A DNA stretch of 64,000 nt from an uncultured Opitutia bacterium (lineage in GTDB: Bacteria > Verrucomicrobiota > Verrucomicrobiia > Opitutales > UBA953), in assembly GCA_903840355.1 (NCBI GenBank), contig CAIMFJ010000001.1, positions 62,001-126,000 on the forward strand, given 5' to 3'. Every line of letters starts with the position of its first letter. The first letter of the stretch is position 1. Under the pieces are notes generated by a model. The model saw nothing but the letters and a program-made list of their open reading frames with translations. It was not told where the DNA came from and did no database searches. Position numbers and translations under genes: made by a program. Shown piece by piece: positions 16,261-24,918 of the stretch.

Positions 16261-17712
16261 ATGAACCTCCCCGAAAAAAATAATCGCCGCGATTTTCTTA
16301 AACTCAGCGCCCTTGCTGGCCTTGGCTTAGGTCTCCAAGCCATTCCCTCCGCTGAAGCAGGTCCTGATCCTAAAAATTTAAAATTCCTCGATGCCCATGA
16401 CATCGGCATCACGCGTCCTCGCCCTGCGGGCAACAAGCCGGTGTGGGATCTGCAAACCAAGCCGCTCAATAAAGTCCGTTGCGCTTTTATTGGCTTAAAT
16501 CGCGGAAGCACCCACCTCACCTCCGCCGTTAACCTCGACTTCGCAGAAGTGATTGCGGTTTGCGACTTAGTCGAAAGCCGAGCCAAGAATGCGGTAAACT
16601 TCGTTAAGAAGCACACGGGCAAAGAGCCGGCGATGTATGCTGGCACTGAAGACGCTTGGGAAAAAATGATCGCCCGCGATGATATCGACGTCGTCTACAT
16701 CGCCACCCCTTGGGAATGGCACGTCCCTATGGCCGTCAAGACGATGGAATCTGGTAAGCATGCCTTTGTTGAAGTCTCCGCCGCCGTCAGCGTGGAAGAG
16801 GCTTGGCGCTTAGTCGACACGTCGGAAAAGACGCAACGCCACTGTGCGATTTTAGAAAATTGCTGCTACGGCGACGAAGAACTCTTTGTGCTGAACATGG
16901 CTCGCTCAGGTCTCTTCGGCGACCTCAAGCACGCCGAATGTGCCTACATCCACGACCTCGGTGGTGGCGTGCTCTGGGATCGCAATGGCGAAGGTGGCTG
17001 GCGTCGCAACTACCACACCTTCATGGACGGCAACCTCTACCCCACGCACGGTTTAGGTCCCGTGGGACAATACCTCGGCGTAGGTCGCGGCGATGCTTTC
17101 AAATTTATCGTTTCGGTGTCTTCTCCCGAGTTCAACCTCACGCAATTCCGCGACAAGAAACAACCCAATGGCGGCCTGCACCGCGACGAAAAATACGTCT
17201 GCGGCGACATGAATACGTCGATCATCAAAACGCAACTCGGCCGCACCATCATGATTCAGCATGACGTCGTGAGCCCCCGCCCCTACTCGCGCATCAACGC
17301 CCTCTGTGGGACGAAGGCCACGTTCTTCGGCTACCCCAGCCGCCTCGCCGTGGCCTCGGAAAACGAACACCCCGCGGTGAAGGGCCTGAAGTTGAGCAGC
17401 CACTCTTGGTTAGAAAAAGAAAAGATCGAGGAGTTCATGAAAAACAACCAACACCCGCTGGTGAAAAAAGTCGGTGAGTCCGCTAAGAAAGTCGGCGGCC
17501 ACGGGGGTATGGACCACGTCATGAATTACCGGATGTTGGATTGTATCCGCCAAGGCATCACTCCTGACATGACGGTCTACGATGCCGCCAACTGGTCGGC
17601 GATTTTAGAGCTTTCCGTGCGCTCGGTGAAAGAAGGTAGCATGCCCATTGTCTGCCCTGACTTCACGCGTGGTGGTTGGAACAGCCTTAAGCCCCTCGAC
17701 ATCGTCTCTTAA
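16261..17712 (+). CDS. GH109-type Gfo/Idh/MocA oxidoreductase-fold glycosidase, Tat-exported
   Basis: A 483-residue protein with a Tat signal (NRRDFLKLSALAGLGLGLQA) and a Gfo/Idh/MocA Rossmann fold. The middle region matches the pattern of GH109 NAD-dependent alpha-N-acetylgalactosaminidases: TPWEWHVPMAVKTMESGKHA, FVEVSAAVSVEE, QRHCAILENCCYG, GNLYPTHGLGPVGQ and MIQHDVVSPRPYSRI. GH109 enzymes cleave GalNAc by transient oxidation using tightly bound NAD. Tat export fits a folded, cofactor-loaded enzyme in the periplasm acting on glycans such as mucin or algal polymers. No other sugar-degradation gene lies beside it. A weak hairpin (16220-16241) with a T-rich run precedes it. Confidence 0.85.
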   Translation: MNLPEKNNRRDFLKLSALAGLGLGLQAIPSAEAGPDPKNLKFLDAHDIGITRPRPAGNKPVWDLQTKPLNKVRCAFIGLNRGSTHLTSAVNLDFAEVIAVCDLVESRAKNAVNFVKKHTGKEPAMYAGTEDAWEKMIARDDIDVVYIATPWEWHVPMAVKTMESGKHAFVEVSAAVSVEEAWRLVDTSEKTQRHCAILENCCYGDEELFVLNMARSGLFGDLKHAECAYIHDLGGGVLWDRNGEGGWRRNYHTFMDGNLYPTHGLGPVGQYLGVGRGDAFKFIVSVSSPEFNLTQFRDKKQPNGGLHRDEKYVCGDMNTSIIKTQLGRTIMIQHDVVSPRPYSRINALCGTKATFFGYPSRLAVASENEHPAVKGLKLSSHSWLEKEKIEEFMKNNQHPLVKKVGESAKKVGGHGGMDHVMNYRMLDCIRQGITPDMTVYDAANWSAILELSVRSVKEGSMPIVCPDFTRGGWNSLKPLDIVS

Positions 17713-17768
17713 CCGAGTCGCCCACGAAGCATTCTTGCCCTCTCGGGGCGAGTCGGGACAATCCGCCT

Positions 17769-18224
17769 ATGGCTTGGCCCTCGGAACTCTCCGCTTGGAC
17801 GAACGGTCTCACCACTTATTCTGGTGAGGAGACCGAGCGTCGGGCGTATGAGTTAGCGGCCTGCTTGCCCGCTAATACCGTGCTCACGCTGAGTGGCGAC
17901 CTCGGCACGGGCAAAACCACCTTCACGCGCGGACTCGTCCGCGGGCTAGGAGTTACAGGCGACATCACTAGCCCATCCTTTGCGTTGCTAAACACCTACC
18001 AAGGTGCTCGCCAAATTTTGCACGTCGACGCTTACCGACTCAAAGACCCTGCGGGCTTTGACGACTTATTAATCTGGGATTTAGTCACGCCGCCTTGGAA
18101 CCTAATTGTCGAGTGGCCTGAACGAGTTGCGAGCAAACTCCCTCCCGACGTCTGGGCCATGAAAATAAAAGTGGTGGCCAACCAGGGCCACCACTTTGTA
18201 TTGCAACTGCCAACGCAGGCTTAG
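17769..18224 (+). CDS. tsaE: tRNA t6A biosynthesis ATPase TsaE
   Basis: A 151-residue P-loop ATPase that supports TsaB/TsaD in making threonylcarbamoyladenosine at position 37 of ANN-decoding tRNAs. The Walker A GDLGTGKTTFTRGL, the switch-like SPSFALLNTY, HVDAYRL and the IVEWPER motif are all characteristic. Its stop overlaps the convergent typA stop by four bases. Confidence 0.95.
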   Translation: MAWPSELSAWTNGLTTYSGEETERRAYELAACLPANTVLTLSGDLGTGKTTFTRGLVRGLGVTGDITSPSFALLNTYQGARQILHVDAYRLKDPAGFDDLLIWDLVTPPWNLIVEWPERVASKLPPDVWAMKIKVVANQGHHFVLQLPTQA

Positions 18225-20122
18225 GAGTTTTTCTTACGCTCGTTCTCCGTCAACCAGCGCTTACGCATACGGATGAAGTTAGGCGTCACTTCCACCAATT
18301 CATCGGACTCGATGTATTCCAAGCAAGCTTCGAGCGACATTTGGCGCATAGGCTTGATCTTGGCTAAGTCGTCAGAACCAGCAGCGCGAACGTTCGTCAA
18401 CTTCTTGTTAATGACCAAGTTAATTACCAAGTCATTGTCCTTACAGTGTTCGCCAACGACTTGGCCTTCGTAAATGTCATCACCAGGCTTCACAAAGAAG
18501 TCGCCACGATCGTAGAGACGGTCGAGGGAGTAAGCCGTCACTTGACCAGGCTCGCCACCAATCATCACGCCCGAAGGACGGCGGGGGGCTTCGCCCTTCA
18601 CGGGCTCATAACCGAGCAAGTTGTGGTACATCACCGCCTCACCGCGGGTGGTCGTGAGCATCAAAGTACGCAGACCGAAGAGGGAGCGCGAAGGAATCTT
18701 GAATTCCATGTGGATCCAGCCGCTCGTACCCGCTTTGGCATCCATCGAGCGCAATTCACCGCGACGGCCCAGCACGAGCGACATCACATCGCTTTGCGAA
18801 GCTTCGGGGCAATCGACGGCCAAGGTTTCCACGGGCTCGCATTGCACGCCATCAATCGTCTTTAAAATCACCTGAGGTTTGCCGACGGAAAGTTCATAAC
18901 CCTCGCGACGCATGGTTTCAATGAGCACGCCTAAGTGCATCAAACCACGACCCGAAACTTGGAAGGCATCCGCACCCGGTTCGCGTTCAACGCGCAAGGC
19001 CACGTTCTTTTCGAGTTCCTTGGTCAGACGCTCCCCGACTTGGCGACCGGTAACAAACTTACCATCGCGACCTGCAAAAGGCGAATCGTTCACGCGGAAC
19101 GCCATCGTCACCGTAGGCTCGTCCACCTTAACAGGAGGCAAGGGACGAGGGTTTTCTTGATCGGTGATGGTTGCCCCAATTTCCACGTGCTCTAAACCAA
19201 TCACGGCACAAATATCACCCGCGCTCACCTCTTGAGCCTTGATGCGACCCAGGGCTTCAAAGACTTCTACTTCGAGCACGCGTTGTTTAAATTGTTCGCC
19301 AGCGCGGTTGACGAGAATCACAGGCATGCTGGGCGAAATCTTACCTGCGGTAACCCGACCGACCGCGATACGACCCACGTAATCACTGTACAAAATAGCC
19401 GTCACCATGATTTGCAACGGATTCGCCAAAGCTTCGGCGCGGGTCTTATAACCAGCGGCCGCACCGCGGGACGAACCTTCGGCGTAGGGCTCAGGAATCT
19501 TGTCTACGATGGTGTAGAATAATTCCATCAAGTCTTTCGGACGATGGCCCTCAACAGTCTTGGCGCGGTCAACGGTACCCCAACCTTCGCGACCCGAAGC
19601 GTAGACAATCGGGAAATCTAAAGCCGACTCAGGGGCTTCTAGGGCAACCAGCAAATCGAACACTTCGTCCACCACGGCGTCAGGACGAGCCGATGGTTTA
19701 TCAATCTTATTGATCACCACGATGGGCTTCAAACCGAGGGCCAAAGCCTTCGACAACACGAAGCGCGTTTGGGGCATCGGACCTTCAAAAGAGTCAACGA
19801 CGAGCAAGCAACCATCGGCCATGTTCAACACGCGCTCCACTTCGCCGCCGAAGTCAGCGTGGCCAGGGGTGTCGATCAGATTGATCTTATATTCCTTTTG
19901 ATCGCGAGGGTCGGTCCAGCGAATGGCACAATTTTTGGCCGTGATGGTAATCCCGCGTTCGCGTTCCAAATCGCCCGAATCCATGATCAAGCCGTGCTGG
20001 CCACCAGCGAGCTTATCGAGATCTTCCGTGCGGAACATGCCGGACTGGTAAAGAAGGCGGTCGGTCAGGGTCGTTTTACCATGGTCGACGTGAGCAATGA
20101 CTGCGATGTTGCGTAAATTCAT
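18221..20122 (-). CDS. typA: Ribosome-associated translational GTPase TypA/BipA
   Basis: A 633-residue translational GTPase. G1 AHVDHGKTTL, G2 in RERGITITAKN, G3 DTPGHADFGGEVER and G4 NKIDKPSA are present near the N-terminus, followed by domains II, III and V and the TypA-specific C-terminal domain (EACLEYIESDELVEVTP). TypA helps 50S assembly and stress growth. The length matches E. coli BipA (about 607) with a small insert. Confidence 0.97.
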   Translation of the reverse strand: MNLRNIAVIAHVDHGKTTLTDRLLYQSGMFRTEDLDKLAGGQHGLIMDSGDLERERGITITAKNCAIRWTDPRDQKEYKINLIDTPGHADFGGEVERVLNMADGCLLVVDSFEGPMPQTRFVLSKALALGLKPIVVINKIDKPSARPDAVVDEVFDLLVALEAPESALDFPIVYASGREGWGTVDRAKTVEGHRPKDLMELFYTIVDKIPEPYAEGSSRGAAAGYKTRAEALANPLQIMVTAILYSDYVGRIAVGRVTAGKISPSMPVILVNRAGEQFKQRVLEVEVFEALGRIKAQEVSAGDICAVIGLEHVEIGATITDQENPRPLPPVKVDEPTVTMAFRVNDSPFAGRDGKFVTGRQVGERLTKELEKNVALRVEREPGADAFQVSGRGLMHLGVLIETMRREGYELSVGKPQVILKTIDGVQCEPVETLAVDCPEASQSDVMSLVLGRRGELRSMDAKAGTSGWIHMEFKIPSRSLFGLRTLMLTTTRGEAVMYHNLLGYEPVKGEAPRRPSGVMIGGEPGQVTAYSLDRLYDRGDFFVKPGDDIYEGQVVGEHCKDNDLVINLVINKKLTNVRAAGSDDLAKIKPMRQMSLEACLEYIESDELVEVTPNFIRMRKRWLTENERKKNS

Positions 20123-20181
20123 CTGTAAAGGCCTTACGCATAGGAAAAAACGCCTCGGCGCAAGGGGAATAAGGCGAAGCC

Positions 20182-20228
20182 CCCCATTTAATGGGGTTTA
20201 CACTGCCCTGAGGGGCTCTAAAGCCCCT
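20182..20228 (-). terminator. Two inverted repeats after the M3 peptidase gene
   Basis: Between the M3 peptidase stop and typA there are two perfect short hairpins: GGGGCT/AGCCCC at 20212-20227 with a CTAA loop, and CCCCAT/ATGGGG at 20182-20196 with a TTA loop. Neither has a clear U tract on the minus strand, so termination or mRNA-end protection is only a guess. Confidence 0.3.
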
Positions 20229-22333
20229 TAAGCCAGCCCATCCCGCACCAAAAGGGCCTCGGGGTTCAAATCCCGGCCCATGAAGTCACGGAAAAGTTTC
20301 TCGGCTGGCTCGGCATTGCCCTTCGCCAAGATTTTAGCCCGTAATTCGCGCCCTACCTTGGGGTTTAAGACGCCTTCTTGAAGAAAACGGGTGAAGGCGT
20401 CGGCTTCCAGTGCCTCGGCCCATTTATAAGAATAATAGCCCGCCGCATACCCCGTGGCATCGGAAAAGAGGTGGTTGAAGCGACGTGCCATGGCGGGACC
20501 AGGGCGAGTCGTGCGGGGCATCCACGCAGCGTAGTCTTCATTCCACTGCGCATCCAAGTCACGGTCCTTCAGTTCGTCCGTGCGCATGTGCAGATCGAGG
20601 TCTAATTTCGAGAACACCAACTGACGCATGCAAATCGAGGCGGCGCGGAAATGAGCCGCGGCGTCCAACTTGGCCAAAAGTTCGGAAGGCAAGGGCTGGC
20701 CGGTCTGATAATGTTTCGCAAACAAGGCCAACGACTCTTCTTGCCAGCACCAGTTTTCAAAAATCTGCGAAGGGAGTTCGACGAAATCCCACGCCACGCG
20801 CGTGCCGGCAAGTGATTCGATTTCAACTTCACACAAGAGGTGGTGCAACAAGTGTCCGAACTCGTGGAACACCGTGGTGACTTCATCATGGGTGAGCAAG
20901 GCCTGCTGGCCGGCGACGGGCGGCGTGAAATTGCCACACATCAAACCCAAGTGCGGGGCGAAACTGCCATCGGGACGGGGACCGCCGGTGCGGAAGAAAT
21001 TCATCCAAGCGCCACCCCGCTTCGATTCACGGGGGAACCAATCCGTGTAGAAAGATCCTAGGTGTCGGGCCCCATCGTAGACTTCGTAAAAACGCACCTC
21101 TGGATGCCACACTTCTACGGGGGGACTCTCCAAACGAGGGGCCGCGGCGGTGACGACTTGCGTCGCCTCCGTGGCAGGGTCGCGATACAGCGTATCGCGT
21201 GCGACAATCTTGATGCCTAATAAATCCCCAAAGAGTTTAAACATCCCCGCAATCACCCCATCGACGGGGAACCAGGGGCGTAAAGCTTCATCGTCAAAGC
21301 CATGCTTTTCCCGACGGAGTTTTTCAGAGTAATAAGCCAATTCCCAAGGGTGCAAAGGGCGCACGGCATCGCCAACCTGCTGAGCCCGATAGGCTTCTAA
21401 TTCAACGACCTCTTGTGCGAATTTTGGACGAATGCATTGGGCTAATTCTTCAATAAACCGCAAGGCCCGCTGGCCATTCTGAGCCATGCGACGGGCGGTC
21501 GTGAAATCGGCGAAGTGAGTCTTGCCCAGCAAACGCGCCTTTTCCTGACGGCGGGTTAAAATCTCGCGGACTAAAGACGTGTTATCCCAGGGGGTCTTCA
21601 AGCCTACCTGACCCAAACCTTCCCAACAGCGCTGGCGAAGGTCTTCCTGTTGAGCGTACTGTAAAACCGGATACACCGACGGAGTATGCAACGTGAAGCG
21701 CCAGGCTTCGGGGCGACCTTTCGCCGTCGCACTTTGCTTCGCCGCTGCCAAAGCACTCGCCGGCAAGCCCGCCAAGGTCGCTTCGTCGGTCACAAAGAGT
21801 TCCCAATCATTCGTCGAATCTAGAACGTTCTCCGTATACTTCTGCGTCCGTTGGGCTAACTGCGCATTGATCTCGGCTAAACGTTGCTTGGCGGCAGGAG
21901 CCAAATCGGCCCCGTTTTCCCGGAAATCGGCGAGGGTTTCTTCGAGAAAACGACGACGCACCCCTTGAAGTGCCTGAGCCTCAGGCGTGGCGGCGTAAGC
22001 CTGCAACACGGCCCAGAGCTCGGCATCCAGCGTCAGCGCCGTGAAGAAATCAGTCACTTCGGGGAGCAGGGCGTTATAAGCCTGACGCAAAGCAGGCGAA
22101 TTCAACACCGAGTCGAGGTGCGACACCAGGCCCCACGAGCGGGAGAGATCGCGGGTGGCACTTTCTAATCCTAATAAAACTTTATCAAAAGTCAGGTCCG
22201 CACCCGAAAGCTGCTTTAACTTTGTTAGGGAACCGCGTGCTTGGGCCAGCGCGTGACGAATATCGGGCTCAATTTGGGCAGGGGTAAGACGACTCCAGGG
22301 AAAAAGAAATTCTGAGGTCAGGAACGGATGCAT
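20228..22333 (-). CDS. M3-family oligopeptidase (oligopeptidase A-like)
   Basis: A zinc peptidase that finishes breakdown of peptides in the cytoplasm. From ATG 22333 it has 701 residues; the first residues MHPFLTSEFLFPWSRLTPAQIEPDI resemble the start of OpdA/PrlC proteins, so the ATG at 22363, which adds ten residues, is less likely. The HEFGHLLHH zinc motif lies near residue 488, with the third ligand Glu in the following helix (ELPSQIFENWCW). The C-terminal YYSYKWAEALEADAF segment is also typical. No signal peptide is seen. Confidence 0.92.
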   Translation of the reverse strand: MHPFLTSEFLFPWSRLTPAQIEPDIRHALAQARGSLTKLKQLSGADLTFDKVLLGLESATRDLSRSWGLVSHLDSVLNSPALRQAYNALLPEVTDFFTALTLDAELWAVLQAYAATPEAQALQGVRRRFLEETLADFRENGADLAPAAKQRLAEINAQLAQRTQKYTENVLDSTNDWELFVTDEATLAGLPASALAAAKQSATAKGRPEAWRFTLHTPSVYPVLQYAQQEDLRQRCWEGLGQVGLKTPWDNTSLVREILTRRQEKARLLGKTHFADFTTARRMAQNGQRALRFIEELAQCIRPKFAQEVVELEAYRAQQVGDAVRPLHPWELAYYSEKLRREKHGFDDEALRPWFPVDGVIAGMFKLFGDLLGIKIVARDTLYRDPATEATQVVTAAAPRLESPPVEVWHPEVRFYEVYDGARHLGSFYTDWFPRESKRGGAWMNFFRTGGPRPDGSFAPHLGLMCGNFTPPVAGQQALLTHDEVTTVFHEFGHLLHHLLCEVEIESLAGTRVAWDFVELPSQIFENWCWQEESLALFAKHYQTGQPLPSELLAKLDAAAHFRAASICMRQLVFSKLDLDLHMRTDELKDRDLDAQWNEDYAAWMPRTTRPGPAMARRFNHLFSDATGYAAGYYSYKWAEALEADAFTRFLQEGVLNPKVGRELRAKILAKGNAEPAEKLFRDFMGRDLNPEALLVRDGLA

Positions 22334-22453
22334 CCTGATACCTTGCCCTAAATCAGGGGTCATTTCAAGGAAGGTTCAGGTTTTTCTTTGTACTTCAGGG
22401 GGAATTAAGACCCAAGGCTTGCGAAATTTTTAACGCCCGCCACACCGTCTAAT

Positions 22454-22900
22454 ATGAGTTTTCAGGACGCCATCCTCGTCACCGGAATCGAAGTCATTCC
22501 GATTAAATCGGGCATGGCGGTCTTTCTTCTGACGCCCCAGAAAACGTTGCTGATTCAAATCGATAACCAAGTCGGCGAAGCCTTACAAGCGGCCCTGATG
22601 AATAAGCACAACGAACGTCCCCTGCCCCACGACTTGATGCTTCACCTGCTACTCGGCCTCGATGCGACCGTGGCTCACGTGATCATCAACGAAGTCCGCA
22701 ACGAAGTATTCTGTTCGCGTATCATCGTCACCCAAGAAGGCCCCTTGGGACGCAAGATTGCCGAAGTGGATGCACGCACGAGCGATGCGATTGTGTTAGC
22801 GGTGAAGAGCAAACGTCCTGTCCTCGTAGCCGCCAGCATCGTCGAAGGAGCCGAGGACATGAGCGAAGCCTTACAACAATTCCTCCGTAAAAAGCCGTGA
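22454..22900 (+). CDS. Bifunctional nuclease domain protein (DUF151)
   Basis: A 148-residue protein of the DUF151/bifunctional nuclease family. It contains the typical MLHLLLGLDATVAHVIINEVR segment and the conserved DARTSDAIVLAV motif. Related proteins show RNase and DNase activity, and plant members respond to stress; the bacterial role is unclear. Its stop overlaps the GTG start of the dus gene (GTGA), so the two are translationally coupled. Confidence 0.88.
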   Translation: MSFQDAILVTGIEVIPIKSGMAVFLLTPQKTLLIQIDNQVGEALQAALMNKHNERPLPHDLMLHLLLGLDATVAHVIINEVRNEVFCSRIIVTQEGPLGRKIAEVDARTSDAIVLAVKSKRPVLVAASIVEGAEDMSEALQQFLRKKP

Positions 22901-23955
22901 GCCAGCCCGTGCCGGAAGCCATCATCCCGGGCACCCGTCCTTCGGTCTTGGCACCGATGCAAGACGTGACGACCACGAACTTCTTTCGCGTCATTGCCCG
23001 ACGCGGCGCTCCTGATTGGTTCGTCACCGAGTACTTTCGCGTCCACGAGACCTCGATCCCCGAAGCGCACATTGTTGATTCGCTGCTCAATCATCAAAGC
23101 GGACGGCCCATCTTCGCTCAAATCATTGGCGAAGATACCCCGCACATCCTCCGCACCATTCGGTTGCTACTCAAATACCCCATCGCAGGTATCGACCTCA
23201 ACATGGGCTGCCCCGCACCTAAGGTTTACCGAAAAAATGTGGGTGGTGGTCTCTTGCGCGATCCGGGCAAAGTAGCCGAACTCTTGCACGCTATGCGGGC
23301 GGAAATTCCCGGACGCTTCACCGTCAAAATGCGCATCGGCTTTGCCGATATGACGCACTTTGACGAACTCTTGGGCTTAGTAGCCAAGCATCAAGTCGAC
23401 CTCCTTACCGTCCACGGACGCACCGTCAAAGGACTCTACTGGTCGGAAGTGGATTACGAGGCCATCCGACACGCCGTGCAAAGTGTCCCCTGTCCCGTGA
23501 TTGCGAATGGCGACGTCACGAGTGCCACCAAAGCTCAATTATTAGTCCAAACTACAGGGGCCTATGGCATGATGATGGGGCGCCATGCGATTCGTAACCC
23601 TTGGATTTTTCGGCAATGGCGCGAAGTGCAACAAGGCTTAACGCCCTATCAACCCACGTTCGCCGACGTGCGCCAATACATTCAAGAGTTAGCCGATGAA
23701 TGCTGCGACTTCGCCTTTGCGAGTGAGAAAAAAGCGGGGCGGCTCAAAAAGTTTTTAAACTTCGTCGGCCTCGCTGTGGATGCCGAGGGCAAGTTCCTGT
23801 ATGACATGCGTCGCACCGAAACCTTGGAGGAGTTGCTCCGCTGTTGCGACGCCCACCTTTTGGGTGAAAAAGCCACGCAGGTCTACCCCGATGAACCCCA
23901 CCGGGGCTTGTTGGCTCGGCCGACCCGAGAAAGTCAGCCCTCCTGCGAACTATAA
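22897..23955 (+). CDS. tRNA-dihydrouridine synthase
   Basis: A 352-residue FMN-dependent enzyme that reduces uridine to dihydrouridine in tRNA D-loops. The start is GTG at 22897, overlapping the upstream stop by four bases. Key parts are LAPMQDVTTTNFF near the N-terminus, NMGCPAPKVYRKNVGGGLL with the catalytic Cys, VKMRIGF, TVHGRT and NGDV, followed by MMGRHAIRNPWIF. Overall closest to the DusB/DusC type by motif; which uridine it modifies cannot be read. Confidence 0.92.
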   Translation: MSQPVPEAIIPGTRPSVLAPMQDVTTTNFFRVIARRGAPDWFVTEYFRVHETSIPEAHIVDSLLNHQSGRPIFAQIIGEDTPHILRTIRLLLKYPIAGIDLNMGCPAPKVYRKNVGGGLLRDPGKVAELLHAMRAEIPGRFTVKMRIGFADMTHFDELLGLVAKHQVDLLTVHGRTVKGLYWSEVDYEAIRHAVQSVPCPVIANGDVTSATKAQLLVQTTGAYGMMMGRHAIRNPWIFRQWREVQQGLTPYQPTFADVRQYIQELADECCDFAFASEKKAGRLKKFLNFVGLAVDAEGKFLYDMRRTETLEELLRCCDAHLLGEKATQVYPDEPHRGLLARPTRESQPSCEL

Positions 23956-23977
23956 GGCCGGAAAACACGGGCGACCC

Positions 23978-24004
23978 TTGACAGCCCATCCCAGCCCGTA
24001 AAAT
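23978..24004 (+). promoter_or_regulatory. Candidate promoter for the A-type Fe-S carrier
   Basis: An exact TTGACA at 23978-23983 and TAAAAT at 23999-24004 with a 15-base spacer, shorter than the optimal 17. If real, transcription would begin around 24011, one base before the ATG at 24012, making a nearly leaderless mRNA and excluding the ATG at 24003 as a start. Confidence 0.3.
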
Positions 24005-24011
24005 GAAAGGT

Positions 24012-24326
24012 ATGATTAGTCTCACCGAAGCCGCGGCTCATCAAGTGCGTCAGTTGCAACAACAAGCCCCTGCCCATACCCAACTGCGGGTGCTCGTCGA
24101 AGCTGGCGGCTGTTCCGGCTTTGAATACGGCATGTCCTTTGATGTGCGCAAAGAGGGCGATTTAGAATTTGAATCCCAAGGCCTCAAACTCTTGGTCGAT
24201 CCCGCCAGTCACACCTACCTCGATGGTGCCACGATTCACTTTGACGATGGCCTCCAGGGCAAAGGCTTTGAAGTGCGCAACCCCAACGCCTCCAGCACCT
24301 GTGGCTGCGGCAAATCTTTTAGCTAA
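24012..24326 (+). CDS. A-type iron-sulfur cluster carrier (IscA/ErpA/HesB family)
   Basis: A 104-residue HesB/IscA protein. The three cluster-binding cysteines are visible: one in [13 protein letters not shown] and two in the terminal STCGCGKSF. These carriers deliver Fe-S clusters to apo-enzymes. Start 24012 gives [12 protein letters not shown], the usual family N-terminus; a second ATG at 24003 would add three residues. The exported MsrB gene begins seven bases after the stop. Confidence 0.93.
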   Translation: MISLTEAAAHQVRQLQQQAPAHTQLRVLVEAGGCSGFEYGMSFDVRKEGDLEFESQGLKLLVDPASHTYLDGATIHFDDGLQGKGFEVRNPNASSTCGCGKSFS

Positions 24327-24333
24327 AAATCTT

Positions 24334-24915
24334 ATGATTAAGTCCCTCCTCCTCGCGACCACCCTCGCCCTCGGACTCTCCCTTGGAGCTGCCGAAGCAG
24401 ACACCTCTTCTAAAACCTCTATGAAATCCTCGACCCCAGTCCCGCAAGTCCTTGTTACCCTCGAAGACGGTAAAGGTGGCGTGGGTAAACCTCAGTTGGT
24501 CAATAAGGTGATTAAAACCGACGCTGAATGGGCCGCCCAACTCACCCCAGCACAATATGAAATCACCCGTGCCAAGGGCACGGAACGCCCTTTCTGCGGC
24601 AACCTTTTAGATAACCATAAAGTCGGCACCTACCACTGCGTCTGCTGCGATTTACCCCTCTTCTCCTCCAACGCTAAGTTTAATTCCGGTACCGGCTGGC
24701 CCAGCTTCTTCCAACCCGTGTCGCCGCAAAATGTCGCCACGATTGAAGATCATAGCCACGGCATGGTGCGCACGGAAATCCTGTGTGCCCGTTGTGACTG
24801 CCACTTAGGCCACGTGTTTGAAGATGGCCCCAAGCCCACGGGCTTGCGCTACTGCCTGAACTCGGAATCCCTGCGCTTCAAAGAATTGAAGTCCGAGAAT
24901 TCCGCGGGGAAGTAA
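24334..24915 (+). CDS. msrB: Exported peptide-methionine (R)-S-oxide reductase MsrB
   Basis: A 193-residue protein that repairs oxidised methionine. A signal peptide ([22 protein letters not shown]) shows periplasmic or secreted location. The MsrB domain has two zinc CxxC pairs (HCVCCD and [14 protein letters not shown]), the SGTGWPSF box and the catalytic [11 protein letters not shown] near the end. The start was set at 24334, just downstream of the Fe-S carrier stop, because the longer ORF overlaps that gene. It is convergent with obg, three bases apart. Confidence 0.94.
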   Translation: MIKSLLLATTLALGLSLGAAEADTSSKTSMKSSTPVPQVLVTLEDGKGGVGKPQLVNKVIKTDAEWAAQLTPAQYEITRAKGTERPFCGNLLDNHKVGTYHCVCCDLPLFSSNAKFNSGTGWPSFFQPVSPQNVATIEDHSHGMVRTEILCARCDCHLGHVFEDGPKPTGLRYCLNSESLRFKELKSENSAGK

Positions 24916-24918
24916 ACC

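Noticed and set aside
20255-20285. A tRNA T-arm-like sequence (GGGGTTCAAATCCC) on the plus strand.
   Set aside because: It lies inside the M3 peptidase gene and encodes its C-terminal GRDLNPEAL; there is no acceptor, D or anticodon arm.
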